Shown: positions 1 through 6,589 of the stretch, in pieces
Layout of the letters: the number at the start of each line of letters is the position of its first letter
How positions within the stretch are numbered: position 1 is the first letter of the stretch
Origin: JBAZDC01 sp041654595
Lineage (GTDB): Bacteria > Pseudomonadota > Gammaproteobacteria > Burkholderiales > Burkholderiaceae_B
Direction: 5' to 3'
Assembly (NCBI GenBank): GCA_964551305.1
Contig: CAZKBT010000053.1
Location: 1 to 21,181, forward strand
DNA length: 21,181 bases
Notes under the pieces: model-generated
The model's input: the letters and a program-made list of their open reading frames with translations, nothing else
The model's database searches: none
Told to the model about the DNA's origin: nothing
Translations under genes and position numbers: made by a program

Positions 1-2428
1 ATTCCTGCTTCGGATCCTTCTGGGCATAGCCGCGCAAGTGAATGCCCTGGCGCAGGTGGTCCAGCAAGGACAAGTGCTCGCGCCAGTGCGTATCCAGCGC
101 CTGCAAGAGCACGGAGCGCTCGAACGGCGCCCAGTTGTCCTTGCCCACCAGATCGACCTTGGCCTGGTAAATGGCTTGGGCCTGCGCCAGCAAGCGCTCC
201 AGCAAATCGTCGTCCGTCAAGTTGGGTTCGCTCTCCAGCATGTCGCCCAACGGCATGGCCATCTGCCAATCGGCGTCGAGCGCCGTCTGCAAGCCCGGAA
301 TATCCCATTGCTCTTCGACGCTGCCGTCGGGCACGTAGGACCGGAACAGCTCGGTCATCGCCGCCGTGCGCAGATTGGCGATCGTTTCGGAAACGTCGCT
401 GGATTCAAGCACTTCGTTGCGCTGGCTGTACAAGACCTTGCGCTGGTCATTGGCCACGTCGTCATACTGCAGCAATTGCTTGCGTATGTCGAAGTTGCGT
501 GCTTCCACCTTGCGCTGCGCCGACTCGATCGAACGCGACACCATGCGCGCCTCGATGGGTTCGCCTTCCGGCAGGCGCAGGCGCTCCATGATGGCGCGCA
601 CGCGATCGCCCGCGAAAATACGCATCAGGGAATCTTCCAGCGACAGGTAAAAGCGCGACGATCCCGGATCGCCCTGGCGCCCAGCCCGGCCGCGCAGCTG
701 ATTGTCGATGCGGCGCGACTCGTGACGCTCGGTGCCGATGATGCGCAGGCCGCCCGCCGTCTTCACGGCCGCGTTGGCGGGTTCCCATTCGCTGCGAATC
801 GTCGCGATCCGAGCGTCTTTTTCTTCGGACGACAAGGCTTCGTTGGCGCGGACCAGATCGACCTGCTTTTCCACGCTGCCGCCCAGCACGATGTCGGTAC
901 CGCGGCCGGCCATGTTGGTCGCGATGGTGATGTGGCCGGGCTTGCCGGCCTCGGCCACGATCTCGGCCTCGCGCGCGTGCTGCTTGGCGTTCAAGACTTC
1001 GTGCTTGAGCCCCGCCTTGGCCAGCAGCGCCGACAAGCGCTCGGAGTTTTCGATGCTCGTCGTGCCCACCAGAACGGGCTGGCCGCGCTCGTGGCAATCT
1101 TTGATATCGTGCAGAATCGCGTTGTATTTTTCCGCGTCCGTCTTGAACACCTGATCGTTCTGATCCTCGCGGATCATGGGCCGGTTGGTCGGGATCAAGA
1201 CGGTTTCCAGACCGTAGATTTCCTGAAACTCGTACGCTTCGGTATCCGCGGTGCCCGTCATCCCGGCCAGCTTGCCGTACATGCGGAAATAGTTCTGGAA
1301 CGTGATCGACGCCAGCGTCTGGTTTTCGTTCTGGATCCGCACGCCTTCCTTGGCTTCGACAGCCTGGTGCAAGCCGTCGGACCAGCGGCGTCCCGCCATC
1401 AGGCGGCCGGTGAATTCGTCGACGATGACGACTTCACCGTCCTGCACCACGTACTGCTGGTCGCGGAAGAACAGGTTGTGCGCTCGCAGCGCCACCATCA
1501 GATGATGCATCAGGCCGATATGACGCGGATCGTACAGCGATTCGCCCTCGGGCAAGATTCCAAGACGGGTCAGTATCTGCTCGGCATTGACGTGGCCGGC
1601 CTCAGATAAATGGACTTGATGGCCTTTTTCGTCGACCCAGAAATCGCCCTCGGGCTCGGGTTCTTGCGGCTTGGGCTCGGACCCCATGCGCGTAAGAAGA
1701 GGCGGCACGGCATTCATCCGGACGTAGAGCTCGGTGTTGTCCTCGGCCTGCCCCGAAATGATCAGCGGCGTGCGGGCTTCGTCGATCAGAATGGAGTCAA
1801 CTTCGTCGACGATGGCGTAGACCAGGCCGCGCTGGCGGCGGTCCTCGCCGCGGTATTCCATGTTGTCACGCAGATAGTCGAAGCCGAATTCGTTGTTCGT
1901 GCCGTAAGTGATGTCGGCCTGGTAGGCCGTCTTCTTTTCCTCGTTGGGCTGCTGTGGAACGACCACGCCGACGCTCAGGCCCAGGAAGCTGTAAAGCCGG
2001 CCCATCCATTCCGCATCGCGGCGCGCCAGGTAGTCGTTGACCGTCACCACGTGCACGCCCCGGCCCGGCAGCGCGTTCAGATAGACGGGCAACGTCGCCA
2101 TCAGCGTCTTGCCTTCGCCCGTGCGCATTTCGGCGATCTTGCCGTTGTGCAAGGCGATGCCGCCCAGCATCTGCACGTCGAAATGGCGCATGCCGAACAC
2201 ACGCTTGCTGGCTTCTCGCACGACGGCGAAGGCTTCGGGCAACAACGCATCCAGCTTGACCCCGTCGGCCAGCCGTTGCCTGAAGGCGCCCGTCTTTCCC
2301 GCCAGTTCCTGATCGGTGAGCTTGGCGACGTCGGGCTCAAGCGCGTTAATCTGTGCGACCTGCTTGCGATACTGCTTAAGTATCCGGTCGTTACGACTAC
2401 CAATAAGCTTGTTTAGGAAAGAAACCAT
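1..2428 (-). CDS. secA: SecA, preprotein translocase ATPase (3' end cut by window edge)
   Basis: SecA is the cytoplasmic motor ATPase that pushes unfolded preproteins through the SecYEG channel. The reading frame starts at an ATG whose product begins MVSFLNKLIGSRNDR, a typical SecA N-terminus, and stays open for 809 codons to the left edge, where it reads LRGYAQKDPKQE. That sits about 105 residues before the E. coli C-terminus, so the C-terminal linker and the zinc-binding tail are outside the window. Visible motifs are Walker A GEGKT at residues 104-108, DEVD at 208-211 (Walker B region), the MAGRGTDI segment, and the late helicase motif QLRGRAGRQGDPG. Start and end share one frame, so I see no frameshift. 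The start has only a poor Shine-Dalgarno match. The gene follows the M23 peptidase gene on the same strand after about 90 bases. Confidence 0.97.
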   Translation of the reverse strand, partial: MVSFLNKLIGSRNDRILKQYRKQVAQINALEPDVAKLTDQELAGKTGAFRQRLADGVKLDALLPEAFAVVREASKRVFGMRHFDVQMLGGIALHNGKIAEMRTGEGKTLMATLPVYLNALPGRGVHVVTVNDYLARRDAEWMGRLYSFLGLSVGVVVPQQPNEEKKTAYQADITYGTNNEFGFDYLRDNMEYRGEDRRQRGLVYAIVDEVDSILIDEARTPLIISGQAEDNTELYVRMNAVPPLLTRMGSEPKPQEPEPEGDFWVDEKGHQVHLSEAGHVNAEQILTRLGILPEGESLYDPRHIGLMHHLMVALRAHNLFFRDQQYVVQDGEVVIVDEFTGRLMAGRRWSDGLHQAVEAKEGVRIQNENQTLASITFQNYFRMYGKLAGMTGTADTEAYEFQEIYGLETVLIPTNRPMIREDQNDQVFKTDAEKYNAILHDIKDCHERGQPVLVGTTSIENSERLSALLAKAGLKHEVLNAKQHAREAEIVAEAGKPGHITIATNMAGRGTDIVLGGSVEKQVDLVRANEALSSEEKDARIATIRSEWEPANAAVKTAGGLRIIGTERHESRRIDNQLRGRAGRQGDPGSSRFYLSLEDSLMRIFAGDRVRAIMERLRLPEGEPIEARMVSRSIESAQRKVEARNFDIRKQLLQYDDVANDQRKVLYSQRNEVLESSDVSETIANLRTAAMTELFRSYVPDGSVEEQWDIPGLQTALDADWQMAMPLGDMLESEPNLTDDDLLERLLAQAQAIYQAKVDLVGKDNWAPFERSVLLQALDTHWREHLSLLDHLRQGIHLRGYAQKDPKQE

Positions 2429-2518
2429 TCTTTTGCCGAAAGGCCGACGCAAACGCACGTAGCGTATCCATCCCGGCCTGCATGTGTTGGCGGACTAGCC
2501 GCAGGAAAACGATACAGT

Positions 2519-3505
2519 TTAACGCACCTGAGGGGCTTGCGCGTCAAGGCCGGTCGCAGCCTCGGCCACCAGCGCTCCGGGCGGATGATCGGCGGCCAGG
2601 AACAGGTTGGGATCCAGCGGGTGATCGGCGACGCGCACTTCGAAATGCAAATGCGGGCCGGAGGATATGCCCGAGGAGCCGACCCGGGCGATCATCTGCC
2701 CCTGCTCCACGAGATCCCCCAGTTTCACGAGGATGGACGACGCATGGGCGTAACGTGTCGTTACGCCCTGGCCGTGATTGATCTCGACCATTTTGCCGTA
2801 GCCGGTAATGTAGCGCGCCTCGGTGACCACGCCCGCCGCCGCGGCCAGTATGGGAGTCCCCCTGGGCGCGGCGAAGTCCAGCCCTTCGTGCAAGGTGTGG
2901 CGGCCCGAAATGGGATGCTTGCGCCAGCCGAAGGGCGAGGTCACGGCCGTATACGCCACCGGCATGCGGGTCGGCAAGGCCGACTCCAGGCCGACCTGTC
3001 GGGTAAGCGCCAGGTCCATCATGTCGAACGTGCTTTTCCGCTGCGCCAGATCTTTGTCCAGCTGGTCCAGATGCCGCCCCAGCGCTTCGGCGGACGCCGC
3101 GGACCAGTCGAACTCTTGCTCGCGCAGGCCGACGTCGGTCGCGGCCGACGCGTCCGCATCCAAACCGGCATGGATCTCGGGCTCGGTGGAAGACAGACCC
3201 GCCACGCCGGCGACGCGCTGGCTCAAGCTGTCCACGGCGATCAGCTTGGCTTGCAGGTCTCCGACCTTGGCGGCCAACTGCTTTACCGAATCCCGGATAT
3301 AGGCGGAGTCGCGCATTGCCTGCTCGCGCAACGCCTGTTCCTGCGTCGCCGAGACATCCGGCGCCGCGTCCAGCCTGGATTGCACCCAAGCCCCCGCCGC
3401 AGCGCAGAACGCCATGGTGCATACCAGTCCAATGGCGGCAGCCAGCCGCGGCAACCCTTTTCCATGGGCTCCCTTATACTGGTCGTGTGTAGACAAATTT
3501 TTCAT
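2519..3505 (-). CDS. Membrane-anchored M23 (LytM-type) metallopeptidase
   Basis: The protein of 328 residues is a predicted periplasmic zinc peptidase of family M23, whose members cut peptide crosslinks in peptidoglycan or activate amidases. Residues about 20-43 form one hydrophobic segment, fitting an uncleaved signal anchor. Residues about 50-100 and 135-170 are charged and helical, with coiled-coil character. The M23 domain covers about 185-305. Its metal and catalytic residues are all present: H206 and D210 in HEGLD, H254 in YAH, and H285 and H287 in HLHFE, so it should be active and is not a degenerate EnvC or NlpD type. I chose the ATG giving MKNLSTHDQY, because the frame remains open further upstream only as antisense of dciA and without a signal sequence. 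It lies between secA and the divergent dciA. Its substrate and exact role cannot be read from the sequence. Confidence 0.9.
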   Translation of the reverse strand: MKNLSTHDQYKGAHGKGLPRLAAAIGLVCTMAFCAAAGAWVQSRLDAAPDVSATQEQALREQAMRDSAYIRDSVKQLAAKVGDLQAKLIAVDSLSQRVAGVAGLSSTEPEIHAGLDADASAATDVGLREQEFDWSAASAEALGRHLDQLDKDLAQRKSTFDMMDLALTRQVGLESALPTRMPVAYTAVTSPFGWRKHPISGRHTLHEGLDFAAPRGTPILAAAAGVVTEARYITGYGKMVEINHGQGVTTRYAHASSILVKLGDLVEQGQMIARVGSSGISSGPHLHFEVRVADHPLDPNLFLAADHPPGALVAEAATGLDAQAPQVR

Positions 3506-3529
3506 ACGGATTTTTCTAGCAATTCTGTT

Positions 3530-4000
3530 ATGCGCAACACTGTAAAAACTGCCGCCATGCCGCGCGCCGACCTGGCCATCCAGTGGCTGAGCAGCACGGG
3601 CCCGAGCGCGGACGTGCTTGCCACCGCGCGCTACCTGCTGGATCTGGAGCGGGCCACCCGCCAGGCATTGCCCGCGGGCCTGGCGCAGGCTTGCAAGGCA
3701 GCTCGTGTAGACGGACAACAAATGACGCTGGCGGTTCCCAGCCCGGCCCACGCGGCCAAGCTGCGCCAATTGGCCCCCAGCGTCGCCGCGAAACTGAGCG
3801 AGCAAGGCTGGAACATTAGCGAAGTCAGCGTGAAGGTGCAAGCCCGCTTGGCGGAAAACCGGACAAAACCATTACAGTCCGGAAATACGCAGCCTCTGGA
3901 CGCCGCCGCGCTGCATGCCTTTGACGAATTGAGCAGCCGGCTGCGGCCCGGCCCGCTGGCCGATGCCGTGCGGCGGCTGCTGAGCCATCACAAAAGCTGA
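3530..4000 (+). CDS. dciA: DciA-like DUF721 protein (candidate DnaB helicase loader)
   Basis: The protein has 156 residues and carries a DUF721 domain at about 25-108, with the family pattern of a leucine-rich helix, then LP and a small strand (DGQQMTLAVPSPAHAAKLRQL), then an ISEVSVKVQ strand. The tail at 123-153 looks helical. DUF721 proteins of the DciA type load or activate the replicative helicase DnaB in bacteria lacking DnaC or DnaI, so this is the likely role. It is the only plus-strand gene here. It is convergent with lpxC and its start is only 24 bases from the divergent M23 gene. Start choice is uncertain: neither the ATG at 3530 nor the one at 3557 (residue 10, MPRADL) has a clear ribosome binding site, and the domain is complete from either. 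A much longer upstream extension of this frame is antisense to the M23 gene and is not coding. Confidence 0.82.
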   Translation: MRNTVKTAAMPRADLAIQWLSSTGPSADVLATARYLLDLERATRQALPAGLAQACKAARVDGQQMTLAVPSPAHAAKLRQLAPSVAAKLSEQGWNISEVSVKVQARLAENRTKPLQSGNTQPLDAAALHAFDELSSRLRPGPLADAVRRLLSHHKS

Positions 4001-4027
4001 AAACAGAAGCGGCGACGCTACAGCCGC
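4001..4027 (-). terminator. Possible weak intrinsic terminator after lpxC
   Basis: In the 52-base convergent gap between dciA and lpxC, GCGGC (4009-4013) and GCCGC (4023-4027) can pair around a nine-base loop. Read on the minus strand, the stem is followed by a T-rich tract, TTCTGTTTT. This would stop lpxC transcripts. The stem is only five pairs, so it is a tentative call. Confidence 0.35.
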
Positions 4028-4052
4028 CTAGTATAAACCAGACCCGCCGCCC

Positions 4053-4976
4053 TCAGGCGAGCTTCCATTCGCGGGTGTAGGCCTTGGGAGCGGTCTCGAG
4101 CGATTCGAAGGAGACGATTTCCCAGGCATCTTGCTGGGCGAGCAAGGCGCGCGCCAATTGGTTGTTCAGGCCATGTCCCGATTTGCAGGCGACATAGCGC
4201 GCGATCAGCGGCTTGCCGATGAGATACAGATCGCCGATGGCGTCCAGTATCTTGTGCTTGACGAATTCGTCTTCGTAGCGCAGGCCGTCCGAGTTCAAGA
4301 CACGGTATTCGTCCATCACGATGGCGTTATCGAGACTGCCGCCGCGAGCCAGCCCCGCCGCACGCAATGCTTCGACTTCGCTGGCGAAGCCGAAAGTGCG
4401 CGCCCTGGCGATGGACTTGGTGTAGGAATCCGTCGCGAAATCGACTTCCGCGAAGTTCGCCGTGGAATCGATCGCCGGATGATGAAAATCAATGGAAAAC
4501 GACAGGGCGAAGCCGTCGTACGGCTCCAGCCTGGCCCATTTGATGTCCTGGCCTTCGCCTTCGCGGACTTCGACGGTTTTCAGCACCTTGAGGAACCGCT
4601 TGGGCGCCATCTGCTCCTGCAAGCCCGCGGAACGCAGCAGGTAGACGAACGTGCCGGCGCTGCCGTCCATGATCGGCACCTCCTCGGCCGTCAAGTCGAC
4701 GTGCAGGTTGTCTATTCCCAGCCCGGCCAAGGCCGACATCAGATGCTCCACGGTGGAAACCCGGACATTGCCTTGCTGCAGCACCGACGCCATGCGGGTA
4801 TTTCCCACCTGGTCAGCCTGCGCCGGCAAATGCACGACCTCGGGCAAGTCAACACGATGGAAAACGATGCCCGTATTGGGCGCAGCAGGACGCAAGGTGA
4901 TTTCCACGCGGCGGCCCGAGTGAAGTCCCACCCCTTTGGTGCTGATGGTTTTCTGAATGGTGCGTTGACGTAACAT
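4053..4976 (-). CDS. lpxC: LpxC, UDP-3-O-acyl-N-acetylglucosamine deacetylase
   Basis: LpxC is the zinc-dependent deacetylase that catalyses the committed step of lipid A synthesis in the cytoplasm. With the start at 4976 the product is MLRQRTIQKT... and has 307 residues, close to the usual 305. Zinc and catalytic residues are visible: H78 in TVEHLM, H241 and D245 in HKILDAIGD, and H268 in KSGHGLNN. EEVPIMDGS (98-106) is the conserved loop with the catalytic glutamate. An in-frame ATG three codons upstream (4985) would add MHS, and a GGGA sits about nine bases before the ATG at 4976. The family N-terminus favours 4976. The gene follows ftsZ, as is common in proteobacteria, but a strong terminator and a leader with repeated boxes separate them, so it probably has its own promoter. 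Confidence 0.96.
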   Translation of the reverse strand: MLRQRTIQKTISTKGVGLHSGRRVEITLRPAAPNTGIVFHRVDLPEVVHLPAQADQVGNTRMASVLQQGNVRVSTVEHLMSALAGLGIDNLHVDLTAEEVPIMDGSAGTFVYLLRSAGLQEQMAPKRFLKVLKTVEVREGEGQDIKWARLEPYDGFALSFSIDFHHPAIDSTANFAEVDFATDSYTKSIARARTFGFASEVEALRAAGLARGGSLDNAIVMDEYRVLNSDGLRYEDEFVKHKILDAIGDLYLIGKPLIARYVACKSGHGLNNQLARALLAQQDAWEIVSFESLETAPKAYTREWKLA

Positions 4977-5000
4977 AGAATGCATCCCGCGCCGACCGGC

Positions 5001-5050
5001 GTTAAGGATCGATGGTATTCGTTAAGAATCGATGGTGTTGAGAATCAACC
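5001..5050 (-). repeat. Three repeated boxes in the lpxC 5' leader
   Basis: On the plus strand the decamers GTTAAGGATC (5001), GTTAAGAATC (5021) and GTTGAGAATC (5037) fit GTTRAGRATC. The first two are part of an imperfect 20-base tandem repeat (5001-5020 and 5021-5040, differing at four positions), each with GATCGATGG or AATCGATGG in the middle. The third box is also palindromic, GTTGA-GAA-TCAAC at 5037-5049. They begin 25 bases upstream of the lpxC ATG, so they lie in its 5' leader or promoter-proximal region. They could bind a regulator or fold in the mRNA. I know of no named site that they match. Confidence 0.55.
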
Positions 5051-5054
5051 TCTG

Positions 5055-5110
5055 ATTGTAACCGTAATAAGTGCCGCGCATTGCTGAAAAGTGTCAAAAA
5101 TTGATATAAA
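5055..5110 (-). promoter_or_regulatory. Candidate lpxC promoter region
   Basis: This AT-rich stretch lies between the ftsZ terminator and the repeated boxes of the lpxC leader. On the minus strand it contains a perfect TTGACA (5097-5092) and a good -10-like TACAAT (5060-5055). The two are 31 bases apart, too far for one sigma-70 promoter. The hexamers at normal spacing from TTGACA (GCACTT, CACTTA) are poor. A promoter is expected here from the gene layout, but the exact elements are unclear. Confidence 0.35.
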
Positions 5111-5195
5111 ACGGACAAACAAGCGCCCGGCCGGGCCTCTTTGGGGAAAAGAGCCGCCCGGCCGAGCCCGGAGCACGCCTCGCGCCTGCTCCGGG
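5111..5195 (-). terminator. Tandem-hairpin terminator after ftsZ
   Basis: Downstream of the ftsZ stop, two stable inverted repeats follow each other. The first is CCCGGAGCA/TGCTCCGGG (5195-5187 with 5175-5167), nine perfect pairs around an 11-base loop. The second is larger: CGGCCGGGC (5164-5156), two unpaired bases, CTCTTT (5153-5148), a five-base loop, then AAAGAG and GCCCGGCCG (5142-5128). After it, the minus strand reads GGCGCTTGTTTGTCCGTTTTATAT, a T-rich but interrupted tract. This very probably ends the dcw transcript and insulates lpxC. Confidence 0.75.
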
Positions 5196-5252
5196 ACATG
5201 AGAGAGCGCAATACTGCTATCGGACTACCTCGCCCGATACACTATGCCGCCG

Positions 5253-6419
5253 TCAGTCGGCTTGCCGGCGCAGGAACGCGGGAATGTCGAAGTGATCGAC
5301 GCCCGATGTTTCCAATGCGCGCACTTGCGCCGAGGCGTTGCTGCGCGTGCGGATCACGGCCGGCACGTCGGATGCGCCGAAGTCCTGGCCATGCAGGTAA
5401 GGCATGTTGTCCGTTCCCGTGCGCTGCACTTCGGCATGCGACTGCACCAGCTGAGGACGAGCCGCCGGGCGTCCCAGGCCCGTCGCCACGACCGTCACGC
5501 GCAAGTCGTCGCCCATGGACTCATCGTAGGCAGTGCCGAAGATGACTGTTGCGTCGTCGGCGGCGTAGCTGCGGATGGTATCCATGATTTCGCGGGTCTC
5601 GCGCATCTTCAGGTTGCGGCTGGCCGTGATGTTGACCAGCATGCCGCGCGCGCCATGCAAGTCGACGCCTTCCAGCAGCGGGCACGCAATGGCGCGTTCG
5701 GCCGCGACGCGAGCGCGATCCTGGCCCGACGCGATGGACGTTCCCATCATCGCCTGTCCCGGCTCGCCCATGATCGTCTTGACGTCTTCGAAGTCGACGT
5801 TGACGTTGCCTTCGACGTTGATGATTTCGGCTATGCCCGCGCACGCATTGTGCAGCACGTCGTCAGCCGACTTGAAGCAGTCTTCCTGGGTGGCGTCGTC
5901 ATCCATCAGATCGTACAGGTTCTCGTTCAAGACCACGATCAGCGAATGCACATGCTTGGACAGTTCGGCGATTCCTTCTTCGGCGGCCTTCAAGCGCTTG
6001 GAGCCTTCGAAGCCGAAGGGCTTGGTCACCACGCCCACCGTCAGGATGCCCAACTCCTTAGCCACCTCGGCCACGACTGGACCGGCGCCCGTGCCGGTGC
6101 CGCCGCCCATGCCGGCGGTAATGAACACCATGTTCGCGCCGTTCAGGGCCGCACGGATTTCTTCGCGCGCCGTTTCAGCGGCGGCGCGGCCCTGCTCGGG
6201 CTTGGCGCCCGCGCCAAGGCCCGTGCGGCCCAGGCGGATCTGCACGCCGGCGCCGCTGGCCGCCAAGGCCTGAGAATCCGTATTGGCGCAAATGAACTCC
6301 ACGCCGCTCACACCGGAACGAATCATGTGATTCACGGCATTGCCGCCCGCGCCGCCTACGCCGACGACCTTGATCACGGTCCCTTTGGTACTGGTATCCA
6401 ACATTTCAAAATTCATCAT
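5253..6419 (-). CDS. ftsZ: FtsZ, tubulin-like cell division GTPase
   Basis: FtsZ polymerises with GTP into the cytoplasmic ring that recruits the divisome. The protein has 388 residues from the chosen ATG (MMNFEML). The N-terminal GTPase domain shows VVGVGGAGGNAV (18-29) and the tubulin signature GGGTGTG at 105-111. The T7 synergy loop NVDFEDVKT is near residue 210. A variable linker from about 320 ends in the conserved C-terminal peptide DIPAFLRRQAD, which binds FtsA and ZipA. AGGGAG at 6431-6426 sits six bases before ATG 6419. The upstream in-frame GTG at 6434 overlaps that site's surroundings and is not needed, while ATG 6416 remains possible. Unlike its upstream neighbours it is not coupled to the preceding gene: 170 bases separate it from ftsA. 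Confidence 0.97.
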   Translation of the reverse strand: MMNFEMLDTSTKGTVIKVVGVGGAGGNAVNHMIRSGVSGVEFICANTDSQALAASGAGVQIRLGRTGLGAGAKPEQGRAAAETAREEIRAALNGANMVFITAGMGGGTGTGAGPVVAEVAKELGILTVGVVTKPFGFEGSKRLKAAEEGIAELSKHVHSLIVVLNENLYDLMDDDATQEDCFKSADDVLHNACAGIAEIINVEGNVNVDFEDVKTIMGEPGQAMMGTSIASGQDRARVAAERAIACPLLEGVDLHGARGMLVNITASRNLKMRETREIMDTIRSYAADDATVIFGTAYDESMGDDLRVTVVATGLGRPAARPQLVQSHAEVQRTGTDNMPYLHGQDFGASDVPAVIRTRSNASAQVRALETSGVDHFDIPAFLRRQAD

Positions 6420-6425
6420 GATTGA

Positions 6426-6431
6426 CTCCCT
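6426..6431 (-). promoter_or_regulatory. Ribosome binding site of ftsZ
   Basis: AGGGAG on the minus strand, six bases before the ATG at 6419 and nine before the ATG at 6416. It argues against the upstream in-frame GTG at 6434, which lies in front of this site. Confidence 0.75.
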
Positions 6432-6435
6432 CACA

Positions 6436-6589
6436 GGTCAAAAAACAAAATTAATACAACTATCCCCATTTACTGCCTTCGTTTCTTGGAGTCGCCTTAA
6501 AAAGGAGGCCCGCCTCTTGGACGCGCGCCTAGTTTGAAGCGACTCCTTGGGCGGACAAGCCATCCGCCCCTTAGAGTGAAACGACCACC
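6436..6589 (-). promoter_or_regulatory. Structured ftsA-ftsZ intergenic leader
   Basis: This is the only sizeable gap inside the dcw cluster. In transcription order it holds a hairpin GGGCGGA/TCCGCCC (6569-6563 with 6555-6549, seven-base loop) just after the ftsA stop. Next come long inverted arms GGAGTCGC (6546-6539) and GCGACTCC (6495-6488). Between the arms is a small GAGG-CGGG-CCTC stem followed by CTTTTT. Last comes an AT-rich stretch, GTTGTATTAATTTTGTTTTTTG (about 6440-6461), directly before the ftsZ ribosome binding site. The AT-rich part contains -10-like hexamers such as TATTAA but no convincing -35. The layout fits a partial attenuator, an mRNA processing site and/or an extra ftsZ promoter. 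Which of these applies is inference. Confidence 0.5.

Noticed and set aside
38..2416. Two consecutive plus-strand open frames of 523 and 268 codons
   Set aside because: Both are antisense to secA, whose frame is intact and strongly recognisable across the whole stretch.
2537..3529. N-terminal extension of the dciA frame to 487 residues
   Set aside because: It is antisense to the M23 peptidase gene, and its composition is that of a shadow frame.
3506..3841. N-terminal extension of the M23 peptidase frame to 440 residues
   Set aside because: The extension is antisense to dciA, lacks a signal sequence, and would place the transmembrane anchor in the middle of the protein.
4977..4985. Alternative lpxC start three codons upstream
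   Set aside because: LpxC proteins usually begin one or two residues before the RQR or KQR motif, which fits the ATG at 4976. The upstream ATG cannot be fully excluded.
5002..5211. Minus-strand frame of 69 codons between ftsZ and lpxC
   Set aside because: It runs through both terminator hairpins and the repeated boxes, has no ribosome binding site that I can see, and resembles no known protein.
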